Assembly (NCBI GenBank): GCA_012960035.1
Contig: DUBZ01000001.1
Span: 111,150 to 175,149, forward strand
Source of the DNA: Myxococcales bacterium
Lineage (GTDB): Bacteria; Myxococcota_A; UBA9160; UBA4427
Length of the DNA: 64,000 nucleotides
Reading direction: 5' to 3'
In this document: positions 45,601 through 54,560 of the stretch, piece by piece
Layout of the letters: the number at the start of each line of letters is the position of its first letter
How positions within the stretch are numbered: the first letter of the stretch is position 1
Program-made: the position numbers and the translations under genes
Notes under the pieces: model-generated
Told to the model about the DNA's origin: nothing
What the model saw: the letters and a program-made list of their open reading frames with translations, nothing else
Database searches by the model: none

Positions 45601-45936
45601 TTAATCGGTCGACTGGGAGTCCATTTCAAAGCGAAAAAACGTATTCCCAATTCGAATTTCGTCGTTCGGCTGAAGGAACGCGGAGCGTTCGCGTTTGCCG
45701 TTGACCTTGGTGCCATTCGTCGTCTGCAGATCTTCGATGGTGTATTCGCTTTCGCCGTCAACGAAGCTAATGATCGAGTGTTCCCGGCTGATCCCGTTGT
45801 CGAGCAACGTGATGTCGGTCGTAGGATTGCGGCCGATGATCGTTTCTTCTGCGGTCAGCGGATACACCATGCCTTCGAAGTCACCGTTCAGGACGACAAG
45901 TCGCGCGCAGGAGTCGGTATCATTACTGTCAGACAT
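45601..45936 (-). CDS. FHA-domain protein
   Basis: The 111-residue protein is a single FHA domain: EETIIGRNPTTDITLLDNG has the conserved Gly-Arg, GISREHSIISF the Ser and His, and TTNGTKVNGKRE the Asn-Gly contacts for phosphothreonine. There is no kinase or regulator fused to it. It would bind a phosphoprotein, perhaps through the nearby AAA+ regulator, which is inference. The gap to the GT2 gene (45439-45600) shows nothing. Confidence 0.85.
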   Translation of the reverse strand: MSDSNDTDSCARLVVLNGDFEGMVYPLTAEETIIGRNPTTDITLLDNGISREHSIISFVDGESEYTIEDLQTTNGTKVNGKRERSAFLQPNDEIRIGNTFFRFEMDSQSTD

Positions 45937-46055
45937 CTGTGAACCTTTCGAGACCGGCTCAAACCAGCACCGGAGACGCGATTGGTATCGGCAATGCTTT
46001 CCACAGACTTGAGAACGGTGAGTGTGTCCTCACTGGGCTCGAAACGGCGGTGGGA

Positions 46056-46865
46056 CTAGAGCCGCCGGTTTTGCAGGCAGGGAATTGTATTCCTTACCCG
46101 CTCAAGGCGCCCCATATCGCAGTCCGCGACGATCACGCCCGGCTCGTCGCCGGCCTGGGCCAAGACCAAGCCCCAAGGGTCGACGATCATCGAACGGCCG
46201 TAGCTTGAACGATCGGCGCTGTGCTGCCCGCACTGCGCTGGAGCGATCACGAAAACCTGGTTCTCGATGGCCCGGGCTCGCAGCAACACTTCCCAGTGAT
46301 CGCGCCCGGTGGCCGGTGCGAAGGCCGATGGCACCGAAACGAAGTGGGCGCCCTGGGAAGCGAGTTCTCGAAAGAGTTCGGGGAAGCGCAGGTCGTAACA
46401 GATCGACATGCCCAGGATGCCGAAGTCGGTCTTTGCGCTGACCACTTGGTCGCCGGGTGCGATCGCGTCCGACTCCCGGAAACTTCCGCCATCGCTGCCG
46501 AGATCGACATCGAAAAGATGCATTTTGCGGTACTGGGCGACAACGTCGCCGCTCGGCGAAACCAGTACGCTGCAGTTATATACACGCGAGCTGTCTGGAA
46601 TCGCCTCGGGAAAAGATCCACCGAGAATCCATACCGAGCGGTCGCGGGCCAAGCTACGAAGCGCTCCGACGATTTCACCGTCGACATCTTGGACGCTGGG
46701 GTAGCGCAAGCCTTCGCGTCTCAGGAAGCCGTAATTCTCAGGCAGCGCGATGAATGCAGCGCCCTGGTCGGCAGCGCGGTTCACCAACTCGATCGTCTGC
46801 TTCAGATTGTCGGTGACGTCGTCCGTCGAGCTGAGCTGTACGACGGCGACTCGGACGCTCGACAC
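46056..46865 (-). CDS. Carbon-nitrogen hydrolase (nitrilase superfamily, omega-amidase/Nit-like)
   Basis: The 269-residue protein has the Glu-Lys-Cys triad in ALPENYGFL, YRKMHLFDVDLG and MSICYDLRFPELFRE. HWEVLLRARAIENQVFVIAP and DPWGLVLAQAG complete the Nit-type fold. GTG 46865 is the start. Likely substrates are omega-amides such as 2-oxoglutaramate or deaminated glutathione. It lies downstream of the AAA+ regulator on the same strand. Confidence 0.88.
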   Translation of the reverse strand: MSSVRVAVVQLSSTDDVTDNLKQTIELVNRAADQGAAFIALPENYGFLRREGLRYPSVQDVDGEIVGALRSLARDRSVWILGGSFPEAIPDSSRVYNCSVLVSPSGDVVAQYRKMHLFDVDLGSDGGSFRESDAIAPGDQVVSAKTDFGILGMSICYDLRFPELFRELASQGAHFVSVPSAFAPATGRDHWEVLLRARAIENQVFVIAPAQCGQHSADRSSYGRSMIVDPWGLVLAQAGDEPGVIVADCDMGRLERVRNTIPCLQNRRL

Positions 46866-46940
46866 TTCGTCAGCCAGCCATCATGTGCATTCGCGCAAGC
46901 CGCGTCGCATGCGCTACCGCGCCGAAAGCCGCCTCAAAGC

Positions 46941-48005
46941 TCAAGTACGGAACTCGCCCGGGTCGACACCTGTACGGCGAATGACGTCGTAGAAGTCCTT
47001 GCGGTCCTTCTTGGCCAAGCGCGCGGCGCGACTGATATTGCCGCTGCAACGCCGCAGTAGCCCTTCGACGTACCGGGTCTCAAAGGCCCGCTTCGCGTCC
47101 TTGAAAGAGGGCACCTCGTCCCCGTCAGTTGAGAGCATCAGAGATTCAGCCGAGATCACGCCCGCGTTGCCGATACGAACAGACTGGCGAATGCGCTCCC
47201 GGAGCTCGCGAACGTTCCCCGTCCAGGTCTCTTCGACCAACCAATTCCGGGCGTCCTGGGTGAATCCGATGGGGCGAATGCTTTCTTGTTCCGAAACTTC
47301 GGCAAGGAAGTGGGCCGCCAGTGGCAGCACGTCCTCGCGCCGATCAGCGAGGCCTTGGAGCGTGACGGTTTGGACTGGGACATCGCCGAGGAGTTTGTCT
47401 GGAGATTGCAACTCGGCTTCGCCATTCGCGGTTGCGAGGATTCGGGCCTCGACGCGCACAGCGTCAGTTTGCCCCGGTCGGCGAAACGAACCCGACTGCA
47501 ACGCCTGAACAAAGGCCGTGCGGACAGGCGGGCTCAGTTTGTCGAGTCCGTCGATCAGCAGCGTGCCGCGACCGGCCGCCGCGAGATAACCCGCCGTATT
47601 TTCACTCAGCGTTTGTGAACCGTCGGCTGTGCCGAACAGCTCTTGCTCGTGTAGGCCTTCGGGAGTGCTCGCAACCGGGAAAACCATCAGAGGCTGTCCA
47701 ACTCGACGACTCCATGCGTGAATGGCGCGCCCGAAATGCTTGCGGCCGCTGCCGCTGGGCCCCACGATCAAGACTGCCGCATCGCCGCGCGCGTGGGCGG
47801 TCGCTTGGTCGAGTGATCGCTGACTCGCTTCGCTCGCCGCGACAATGCGATCGCTTTGACGCCGGCCGCTATTGCGGTCACTGCCGGGATCGGCACTGCT
47901 TCCGATTCCGGGAGAACTTGTTTGCACACTCCCTCCCCCCGCACTGGCACTGGGTGCAGCGGTTGGAGTCGTGAGTGAATACGGTGTCGTTCGTTGTTCC
48001 ATCAT
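46941..48005 (-). CDS. Sigma-54-type AAA+ regulator lacking the GAFTGA loop
   Basis: The 354-residue protein has a disordered Ser/Gly-rich N-terminus, an AAA+ domain with LIVGPSGSGRKHFGRAIH as a modified Walker A, GTLLIDGLDKLSPPVRTAF as Walker B, and VRVEARILATANGE. The C-terminal VEGLLRRCSGNISRAARLA fits a Fis-type HTH. Where NtrC-type proteins have GAFTGA there is ELFGTADGSQTLSENTAGYL, so contact with sigma-54 is doubtful. Start choice among ATGs 48011, 48005 and 48002 is open. Partner genes may include the FHA protein downstream. Confidence 0.8.
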   Translation of the reverse strand: MMEQRTTPYSLTTPTAAPSASAGGGSVQTSSPGIGSSADPGSDRNSGRRQSDRIVAASEASQRSLDQATAHARGDAAVLIVGPSGSGRKHFGRAIHAWSRRVGQPLMVFPVASTPEGLHEQELFGTADGSQTLSENTAGYLAAAGRGTLLIDGLDKLSPPVRTAFVQALQSGSFRRPGQTDAVRVEARILATANGEAELQSPDKLLGDVPVQTVTLQGLADRREDVLPLAAHFLAEVSEQESIRPIGFTQDARNWLVEETWTGNVRELRERIRQSVRIGNAGVISAESLMLSTDGDEVPSFKDAKRAFETRYVEGLLRRCSGNISRAARLAKKDRKDFYDVIRRTGVDPGEFRT

Positions 48006-48044
48006 TGTCATTATTCCCAACCACGAACAAGGCAAGTCAACTGC

Positions 48045-50144
48045 TCACGCGAGCCCCGCGTGACGCAGCAAGGCATCGGGCTGCGGCTCGCGACCACGAA
48101 ACGCTTCAAACACTTCCCCGGGTGCTTGGCTCCCTCCGAGCGCGAGTACGGTGTCGCGAAATTTTCTTCCCAAGTCACGCACTGCAACTTCGTCTTCGAG
48201 CCCCGCTTCTTCGAAGGCCGAGAATGCATCGGCAGAAAGAACCTCGGCCCACTTATAGCTGTAGTAACCCGCCGAGTAGCCGCCCGCAAAAATATGTCCA
48301 AACGAACAAAGGAACCGATCTTCGGGCAGCGGCTGCATAACAGCCGTGCGCTCCGACACGCGTCGTTGCACGTCGAATGCCGACTCGTCGCCGGTCGGAT
48401 CGTGTTGATGGTGCAACTCGAGATCGGTCATTCCGAAGTTGAGTTGCCGGAGCATCATGCTGCCGGCGCGATAGGTCCGCGCCGCAACGATCTTGTCGTA
48501 CAACGCGTCCGGAAGCGGCTCGCCCGTTTCGACGTGCCCACTGATCCCGAGCAAGGTCTGCTTGTAATACGCCCAGTTTTCCATGAACTGGCTCGGCAAT
48601 TCGACCGCGTCCCATTCCACGTTTCGAATGCCCGACGCAAGACCGTGGTCAACCCGGGTGAGCATGTGCTGCAGGCCGTGACCGAATTCGTGAAAGAGCG
48701 TTTCGATCTCTTGAAACGTCATCAACGACGGGCTGTCTCCCACCGGCGGAGTTTGGTTGCAAACCAGGTAGGCCACAGGGAGGCGCGCTTGCCCGGGAAC
48801 ATCGCTGCAAACGGTCGAACGCCCAACGCATTCGTCCATCCAGGCGCCGCCGCGTTTTTCGGAGGGCCGACTGTACGGATCCAGCAAGAACGCTGCGATT
48901 TGGTCTCCACTCCGATCGAATACGCGAACGAATCGCACGTCCGGATGCCAGACCGGCGTCTCGCCATCGGCGTATGCAAACTTCACGTCGAACAGCCGTT
49001 CAGCAAGCGCGAGCAATCCGTCTAAAACCTTCGGAAAAGGAAAGTACGACCGCAGTTCCTCTTCGCTGTAATCGTAGCGCTGTTCGCGAAGCCGTTCGGC
49101 CCAGTAGGTGATGTCCCAATGGCGCAGCGCCCCTTCGTGATTACCCGATGCATTCGCGAGGGCTTCGATTTCGGCAAGATCGTTCTTCGCAAAATCAATC
49201 GAAGCGACTCGCAGCTTTTCGAGCAACGAATCCACGACACCCACGTTCTCCGCCATCTTGGTGGAAAGACTCAGCTCTGCAAACGTGTCGTACCCGAGCA
49301 GCTTCGCCATTTCGCGCTTGAGTTGTAGCGTACGTGCGATGATGGGAGCGTTATCGAGTTCTCCCTCGCTCGCCCGTGTGACGTAAGAACGGTAGAGCTT
49401 CTCGCGAAGCGATCTGTTCTTGCCGTGTTCGAGAAACGGCTGAAGGCTCGGATGATCGAGGGTCAGTCGCCACGGCCCGGTTTGCGCGGTCGCGTTCTCT
49501 GCATCGCCCTCTTCTCTTGCCGATTGCGCAGCGAGATCCCGCCAACTTTCTGGCAGCCCCACCACTTCCACTTCATCGGTCAACATCAGGGAGAAGGCCT
49601 TCGTGGCATCGAGCACGTTGTTGCTGAACTTGGTTGCGAGCTGGGCACTTTCTTCGGCGATGGCGTTGAAGCGTTCTTGATCTTCGCCGGCCAAGCCCAC
49701 GCCCGAATGCTTGGCATCTCGGATCATGCCTTCGACAATGCGATGCTGGCAGGCATCGAGGCGTCCCCACTCATCGCCTTCGCGCATGGCAAGCAGTCCT
49801 TCGTAGACCGCCTGGCTTTGACCTTGACGCAAACTGAACACCACCACGCTCGGCTGCATTTCTTCTTCCGCCTCGCGCATCGCATCACTGTTCTTCACGC
49901 CCAAAAGATGACCCACAGCACCCCAACTAAAAGAGAGGCGATCGCCCATCCGCTCAAGGGGCTCGACCAGCCCTTCCCAAGTCGGCACAACGTCGTCTTC
50001 GAGGGCTTGAAAGTCGCCCTCGAGATCACTCAGCAACTCGCGAATCGCGGGCACGACGTGTTCGGCCTGAATGCAATCGAATTTGGGCAGCCCACTCATG
50101 TCCAGTAGCGGGTTGTCGTCCTGTTGGCCGTTTGAATCGTTCAT
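48045..50144 (-). CDS. M3-family oligopeptidase (oligopeptidase A-like)
   Basis: The 699-residue protein has the HExxH metal motif in ETLFHEFGHGLQHMLTR and the third ligand in GIRNVEWDAVELPSQFMENW. The N-terminal helical domain matches PrlC (LPKFDCIQAEHVVPAIRELL). It degrades short peptides and signal peptides in the cytoplasm. ATG 50144 follows GGAGA; a longer frame upstream to 50294 is Asn/Arg-rich and unlikely. The gene lies 39 bp upstream of the regulator on the same strand. Confidence 0.92.
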   Translation of the reverse strand: MNDSNGQQDDNPLLDMSGLPKFDCIQAEHVVPAIRELLSDLEGDFQALEDDVVPTWEGLVEPLERMGDRLSFSWGAVGHLLGVKNSDAMREAEEEMQPSVVVFSLRQGQSQAVYEGLLAMREGDEWGRLDACQHRIVEGMIRDAKHSGVGLAGEDQERFNAIAEESAQLATKFSNNVLDATKAFSLMLTDEVEVVGLPESWRDLAAQSAREEGDAENATAQTGPWRLTLDHPSLQPFLEHGKNRSLREKLYRSYVTRASEGELDNAPIIARTLQLKREMAKLLGYDTFAELSLSTKMAENVGVVDSLLEKLRVASIDFAKNDLAEIEALANASGNHEGALRHWDITYWAERLREQRYDYSEEELRSYFPFPKVLDGLLALAERLFDVKFAYADGETPVWHPDVRFVRVFDRSGDQIAAFLLDPYSRPSEKRGGAWMDECVGRSTVCSDVPGQARLPVAYLVCNQTPPVGDSPSLMTFQEIETLFHEFGHGLQHMLTRVDHGLASGIRNVEWDAVELPSQFMENWAYYKQTLLGISGHVETGEPLPDALYDKIVAARTYRAGSMMLRQLNFGMTDLELHHQHDPTGDESAFDVQRRVSERTAVMQPLPEDRFLCSFGHIFAGGYSAGYYSYKWAEVLSADAFSAFEEAGLEDEVAVRDLGRKFRDTVLALGGSQAPGEVFEAFRGREPQPDALLRHAGLA

Positions 50145-50362
50145 CCAGAACAAGATCTCCAATGATTCGTCCGCGAGTACAAGCGATCGTGGCGTTCTGT
50201 TTTTGCGTCTGTTGTTGCGTCTATTATTAAAGCTTTTTTCGTCAAGATGAGTTGCAGCCTTCGCAACGGCCGACTCGGATGTCATCCGAGTCACTTGGGT
50301 TCGAAGTGAAGTTCCACATCTGCGTCCTGGATTGTGATTCCTTGATTGTGATTTCTAGCTTG

Positions 50363-50617
50363 TTATTCCTTGATCGACGGGTCGGGCAGCAGTTGATCTT
50401 CCAACACGCGAAACAGGTACCCAAGCAACATCAAGTTCGCGAGACGCTTGCTTGCCGCGTCGCCGATGTCGGACGCTTCGCCGAACTCCTTGGCGTACTC
50501 GTTGAAGAATTCGAGTCGCTCATAGGGAACATTCTTTATGAGTGCTTTGTTGATCTGATCGGCTTCAAGGTCGTCAAATACTTCGACCAATTCCAAAGCC
50601 ACTCCTGCAAAGGTCAT
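50363..50617 (-). CDS. Small conserved-looking hypothetical protein
   Basis: The 84-residue acidic, helical protein (FAGVALELVEVFDDLEAD, KEFGEASDIGDAASKRLANL) has no recognised family. AAAGGA precedes ATG 50617 at good spacing. A strong palindrome overlapping a promoter lies 75 bp upstream. It may be cotranscribed with the M3 peptidase, 218 bp downstream, whose intervening region shows short repeats only. Confidence 0.6.
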   Translation of the reverse strand: MTFAGVALELVEVFDDLEADQINKALIKNVPYERLEFFNEYAKEFGEASDIGDAASKRLANLMLLGYLFRVLEDQLLPDPSIKE

Positions 50618-50690
50618 GATTTTTCCTTTAATGAATCGGGAAGGCGTGCAAACAAGACAGTTTTCCCGTCACACGACCTCATAGTACACT

Positions 50691-50712
50691 ATTTGGGAAT
50701 TAATTCCCAAAT
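50691..50712. promoter_or_regulatory. Perfect 22-bp palindrome over a promoter
   Basis: ATTTGGGAATT at 50691-50701 is followed directly by its exact reverse complement to 50712. On the minus strand TTGGGA within it may act as a -35 box, with TACTAT at 50683-50688 (forward ATAGTA) as -10, 18 bp apart. This would drive the 84-residue protein gene. Both arms contain GGGAA/TTCCC, as do the dyads at 31053-31101, although spacing differs by one base. Confidence 0.55.
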
Positions 50713-50826
50713 ATAATAGGAGCTTCCCGAGACAATCTGACCCGATTCGCGCAATTCACCCCTATTACGCTCCCAGGGCCCCCTTAACCGGTCGGAGCGC
50801 AATATTCGCGTCGCTTGTTTTAGCGC

Positions 50827-51057
50827 TTATGAGACGCGACGCGCGGCTTTTGTCGTAAGTTCAGCGAGATCGGCCGCTTCGCGGCCCGCGAGCGAGACGC
50901 CAATGCGGCTCGTTCCACGGGCGCGTTCAAGCCTCCGGAATCGCTTTATTTTGTAGCGCCGGCGCCCCACCGTCGCGCCCTTGCAGTCCGTGTTCCAACC
51001 CACCGGGACGACGTCGCCGATTGCGACGCCGAAATCATTGGACGCGCGAAGCGGCGC
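50827..51057 (-). pseudogene. Startless remnant of a PilZ-like or related small domain (weak)
   Basis: A 76-codon startless stretch on the minus strand reads DFGVAIGDVVPVGWNTDCKG and later RFRRLERARGTSRIGVSLAG before a stop at 50827. The order V-G-D-V-V, basic linker, RIGVSLAG resembles the C-terminal part of PilZ-like domains, but no RxxxR motif is seen. It fills the middle of the 508-bp gap 50618-51125. The rest of that gap holds the palindrome and no gene. Confidence 0.3.
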
Positions 51058-51125
51058 TCACACCCCGAACGCGAAGTTATTCGGTGTCTGTACGGGGGAG
51101 AATTCACCGTAGCCGTCGATCTCGT

Positions 51126-52619
51126 CTAGTTCTGAGTCGCTAGCTCTGAGTCGCTCATCTGAGTCCCTAAAGAACGTCGCATCACGCTTGACCCCACAAC
51201 GACCACAAGCGCATTCAGCGTCAAGCCCAGCATGCCAGCGTGGATGCCATAAATCCGTGAGAAGCCGGAGAAGGTCAGCCCGACACTCAGCGCAGTGCCG
51301 ACCACGAGACCCGCGAGCGTGGCATCTGCGCGCTGGGCGCGCCAATGAATCGCCATCAAAAATGCCGGAACGCACTGAAGAAGCAGTTCCATCTTGAGTT
51401 CGAGTAAACGCCAGAGCGAAAGTTCCTCAATGAACGCAACCGGGATCATCGCGACGAGCAACACCGCGGCAAATCGCTTGCCTCGCTTGGCGGTCGTCGG
51501 ATCGCTGCCCGAGTTTCCGAGCAGATCACCAGCCATCATTGCGCTGAGAGAAAGCAAGCATGAATCCGCCGTCGACATGATGGCCGCCAATGCACCGACG
51601 AACACGACAACCGCGCCGATCTGCCCGGCCCCCCCAGGCTCTGCCCAGCTGGCGAGCAGTAGCGGCAAGACTTCGTCGGCCTCGCGCTGCCCGATGTCTC
51701 CCAATAAACCGATCGCGGCGATCCCAATCAGGGTCACGACCAGTGTCGTGGCCAGGGGCATGAAGCTCATCAGCGCAAACGAATTGGCAAGGGTTCGGCC
51801 ATCGCGCGCCGCGTAGATGCGCTGGATCGCCTGGGGATAAACAACACTGCCGAGGCCAAGCAACGCGACCGTGCTGAACCACCCAACGCAAGTCTTTGCA
51901 TCCGGTACAACCACCGCCTCGGGGCGAAGCTTCGCGACGGTGCGCGTCACGGTATCCATCCCCCCCGCACCATCGAGGATCCAAGCAAAGAGTGCACTCA
52001 GGCCCACGAGCATCAAGATCGCTTGGGCGGCATCGGTCCACGCCACCGCGCGCATCCCACCCCGGGTTTCATAGAACAAGATGAAGGCGGCGAGCCCGGC
52101 AACACCAAACTCATACGGCACTGCACCGTCCGTCACGATGCTGGCGACGTGTCCCATGGCTTTCAATTGCGCGAGCAAGAAATTCATCAGCGCGATGCAC
52201 ATCAGAATGCCAACGCCGAGCACCAGCGCGCGCTGCCCAGGCTCGGGCGCACCGGCTCCGCCCCCAAAGCGATGTCGCACCCAATCGCCCGGGGTCACAA
52301 AGTGGAAGGTGGTCGCGATGGGTCGCAGCTTGGGCGCCAACACGTGGAAGACCACAATGATCGCCATCATGAACCCGGTCGACATGATGAATGAGAAGCC
52401 GGACGAATAGGCCCTGCCCGGATATGCGAGCAAAGAATTGCCGCTGTAGGCCGTCGCGTACAGGGTCAAGAACAACACCATCGTGCCGAGATCGCGGCCT
52501 GCGAGAAAATGATCTCCAGCTGACGTGTCCTTACGAGCGCGGCGCGCGACTTCTGCAATGCCGGTAAGGGTGAGCAAGTAAATCACGAGCGCTGCGGTTC
52601 CGATTTCACCGAAGCTCAC
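51126..52619 (-). CDS. Sodium:solute symporter (SSS family)
   Basis: The 497-residue protein has about 13 hydrophobic segments. YATAYSGNSLLAYPGRAYSSG gives the first sodium/substrate region, and GALAAIMSTADSCLLSLSAMM the later SSS signature. GTG 52619 overlaps the stop of a small membrane protein gene by four bases. SSS members with a small helper are common for monocarboxylates and amino acids. The neighbouring regulator upstream has decayed, so control may be lost. Confidence 0.88.
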   Translation of the reverse strand: MSFGEIGTAALVIYLLTLTGIAEVARRARKDTSAGDHFLAGRDLGTMVLFLTLYATAYSGNSLLAYPGRAYSSGFSFIMSTGFMMAIIVVFHVLAPKLRPIATTFHFVTPGDWVRHRFGGGAGAPEPGQRALVLGVGILMCIALMNFLLAQLKAMGHVASIVTDGAVPYEFGVAGLAAFILFYETRGGMRAVAWTDAAQAILMLVGLSALFAWILDGAGGMDTVTRTVAKLRPEAVVVPDAKTCVGWFSTVALLGLGSVVYPQAIQRIYAARDGRTLANSFALMSFMPLATTLVVTLIGIAAIGLLGDIGQREADEVLPLLLASWAEPGGAGQIGAVVVFVGALAAIMSTADSCLLSLSAMMAGDLLGNSGSDPTTAKRGKRFAAVLLVAMIPVAFIEELSLWRLLELKMELLLQCVPAFLMAIHWRAQRADATLAGLVVGTALSVGLTFSGFSRIYGIHAGMLGLTLNALVVVVGSSVMRRSLGTQMSDSELATQN

Positions 52620-52900
52620 TCGCCACTCCGTTCAGGGGCTTGTCCTTCGACGTATTGGTCTGGGATATCGGTCAAGCGCCAGGCCATCGCGTTCAAGACA
52701 GCGACGCCGATGTAGCAGCCGAGCGCGACCGCAACCCAGTCAGGAAGGCCGAACCAAACCCGCAGTGGCGCGTCGGTCTCGCGATACCAGGGAACTGAGA
52801 TCACATAGAGCACCGCAATCCCCGCAAGCAACAAGCGACGCACACGGGCACGTGAAGAAGCTTGGTAATCGCGCGAGACCGTTGAGTGGATATCGCTCAT
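52616..52900 (-). CDS. Small two-helix membrane protein, partner of the symporter (DUF3311-like)
   Basis: The 94-residue protein has two hydrophobic segments, LLLAGIAVLYVISVPWY and WVAVALGCYIGVAVLNAMAW. The layout fits small subunits encoded just before SSS symporters. ATG 52900 is used. The four-base overlap with the symporter start indicates coupling. Its exact role is unknown. Confidence 0.8.
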   Translation of the reverse strand: MSDIHSTVSRDYQASSRARVRRLLLAGIAVLYVISVPWYRETDAPLRVWFGLPDWVAVALGCYIGVAVLNAMAWRLTDIPDQYVEGQAPERSGE

Positions 52901-52919
52901 GCGAGCAGGTTTAGCACTC

Positions 52920-53672
52920 TCACGTAGGCAATGCGGCAAGTTCGCCAAGCTCGACGTCCAAGCCATACAGTGCGATGCGATACGCGAGAGTACGTCGGGT
53001 CATCCCCAACAACCGGGCGACAGCGTTGCGGTCTGCACCAGTCTTCTTCATCGCCTCGACGATACAGCGACGCGCGATCGCTTCGTCTTCGCCACCGCAA
53101 GCTTCGACCACTTCAATCACTTGCACAGACTCCTCTTCGCGACTCGTCTCTTTGGCAAGCTTCTGAATCGCTACAGGCAAGTCACCCACCCGCACGCACT
53201 TCCCATCCCCAAGCACGACGCCGCATTCTTTGTTGGCAGCTTGCAGCAGACCATCTCGATCTCTCGTCGCCCCCGTAACCGCGATACGTTCAAAGCCGAC
53301 AAGTTCGGCCTCGAAATCGCTTGCGGAAATCGCGCCGCAGTCGAGTCGAACAAATGGCATGTCGGCTCGGGGTGAAAGCTCGTGGACAAGACGCGCGATC
53401 GCGCCCTTCCCGGAGCCCGCTTCGCCGATTAGCAAGAGGGGTGCCGCACTTCGGGCGGCGTTGACGATTCTTCAAACGACCGGCTACATGGTGGCCCCCA
53501 TGGTCACGACCGCGTCGACCGATTCCGTGCGGCTTGGCCGTGTGGCGGCACGAACCTCCGGCACCAGTCTGCCGTCGTCGAGCACAACCTCGTTGCCGAT
53601 CCTTTGACCGACTCCAACCAGAGCGGCTGCTAACCGCTGCGGTCCATCCGAGACTTCACCCTCAAACGTCAC
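52920..53672 (-). pseudogene. Sigma-54-type regulator with internal deletion and in-frame stops
   Basis: One minus-strand frame reads TMGATM, TAG at 53484-53486, PVV, TGA at 53472-53474, then RIVNAARSAAPLLLIGEAG with Walker A (GEAGSGKG). It continues FVRLDCGAISASDFEAELVG and a loop ERIAVTGATRDRDG in place of GAFTGA. It then jumps from GVVLGDGK to VRVGDLPVAIQKLA and ends NAVARLLGMTRRTLAYRIAL, an intact Fis-type HTH. The Walker B to sensor region is missing. The first part (from 53672) is in the same frame but not identified. It sits just upstream of the symporter pair and may once have controlled it. Confidence 0.75.
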
Positions 53673-53705
53673 TGTTGTTGATGATGTTGTTGTTGATGTT
53701 GTTGA
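53673..53705. repeat. Short TGTTGT/TGATGT microsatellite-like tract
   Basis: About 33 bp of imperfect GTT/GAT triplets lie between the regulator remnant and the SRAP gene. There are no spacer-repeat units, and the tract probably arose by slippage. Confidence 0.6.
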
Positions 53706-53719
53706 AGTGCGTGCCAGTG

Positions 53720-54388
53720 TTAGAGCCCGTCGACGCACGCCGGTTCGTCGAAGCGAGGATTGTTCACCTTGGTGCTGACCGCACAAGCTTCAAGTAGGTC
53801 ATCAGCCGAGGGGCCGAATAAGTCTTCCACGGAGGCCGTTTCGCAATTTTCTCGGTCGAGCCAGCGCGCATAGTCCCCGCGCGCAACGATGACGGGCATG
53901 CGCTTGTGCACCTTACCCACCACAGCGTTGGCTTCGGTGGTCAAGAGCGCAACGCTTTCAATGATCTCCCCGCCCTCACCACGCCACAACTCAAACAAGC
54001 CTCCAATTGCAAACAGGCCCTGGTCGCGAGGGCGAAACAGGTACGGCTGTTTCACACCGCCTTTGACCGCTTGCCATTCATAAAAGCCGGTGGCGGGTAC
54101 CAAACAGCGTCGTCGTGCCATGGCTTGTCGAAAACTTGGCTTCGTCGCAGCCGTCTCACTACGTGCGTTAATGGGGGCGTTCGACTTCTTCGGGTCCTTC
54201 GACCAATACGGAATCAACCCCCAGCGCAGCGGCACACATTCTCGTACGCCCGCGTCGTTTTCGCGCACAACCGCGATGTCTTGCGACGGCGCGATATTGA
54301 ATCGAGGTGCGAGCAAGGGGACATCGGAAAGTTCGAAGTCGTTCGCCAAGGCTTCGCTTGAACTATTCAAAGTAAATCGACCGCACAT
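53720..54388 (-). CDS. SOS response-associated peptidase (SRAP/HMCES/YedK family)
   Basis: The 222-residue protein begins MCGRFTLNSSS. The catalytic Cys must be residue 2, so ATG 54388 is the start rather than the in-frame ATG two codons earlier. RFNIAPSQDIAVV holds the conserved Asn/Pro loop, RWGLIPYWSKDPKKSNAPINAR follows, and GFYEWQAVKGG contains the catalytic Glu; RMPVIV replaces the usual RMPVIL. It binds abasic sites in single-stranded DNA by a thiazolidine link. It is cytoplasmic. Confidence 0.92.
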   Translation of the reverse strand: MCGRFTLNSSSEALANDFELSDVPLLAPRFNIAPSQDIAVVRENDAGVRECVPLRWGLIPYWSKDPKKSNAPINARSETAATKPSFRQAMARRRCLVPATGFYEWQAVKGGVKQPYLFRPRDQGLFAIGGLFELWRGEGGEIIESVALLTTEANAVVGKVHKRMPVIVARGDYARWLDRENCETASVEDLFGPSADDLLEACAVSTKVNNPRFDEPACVDGL

Positions 54389-54560
54389 AAACACCCCTTC
54401 CTCGGCAACTCATCAACGCCCGCATGCAGTAGACATGTAATCGCGAATCGCAGCGACGCCTTTGGGTCGGCGAACCACAATCGACTGCTAGAATAGCCGC
54501 ACATCGAGACCCAACACGACGAACACCAAACCAATTATATCCACAGGAGTACGCCCCGAG

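Noticed and set aside
52920..53672. Stop-codon readthrough or recoding (TAG/TGA) instead of decay
   Set aside because: All three stop codons end intact genes in the window, different stops occur in different remnants, and deletions accompany them.
53673..53705. Possible CRISPR-like or direct repeat array
   Set aside because: Only triplet slippage is seen, with no spacers.
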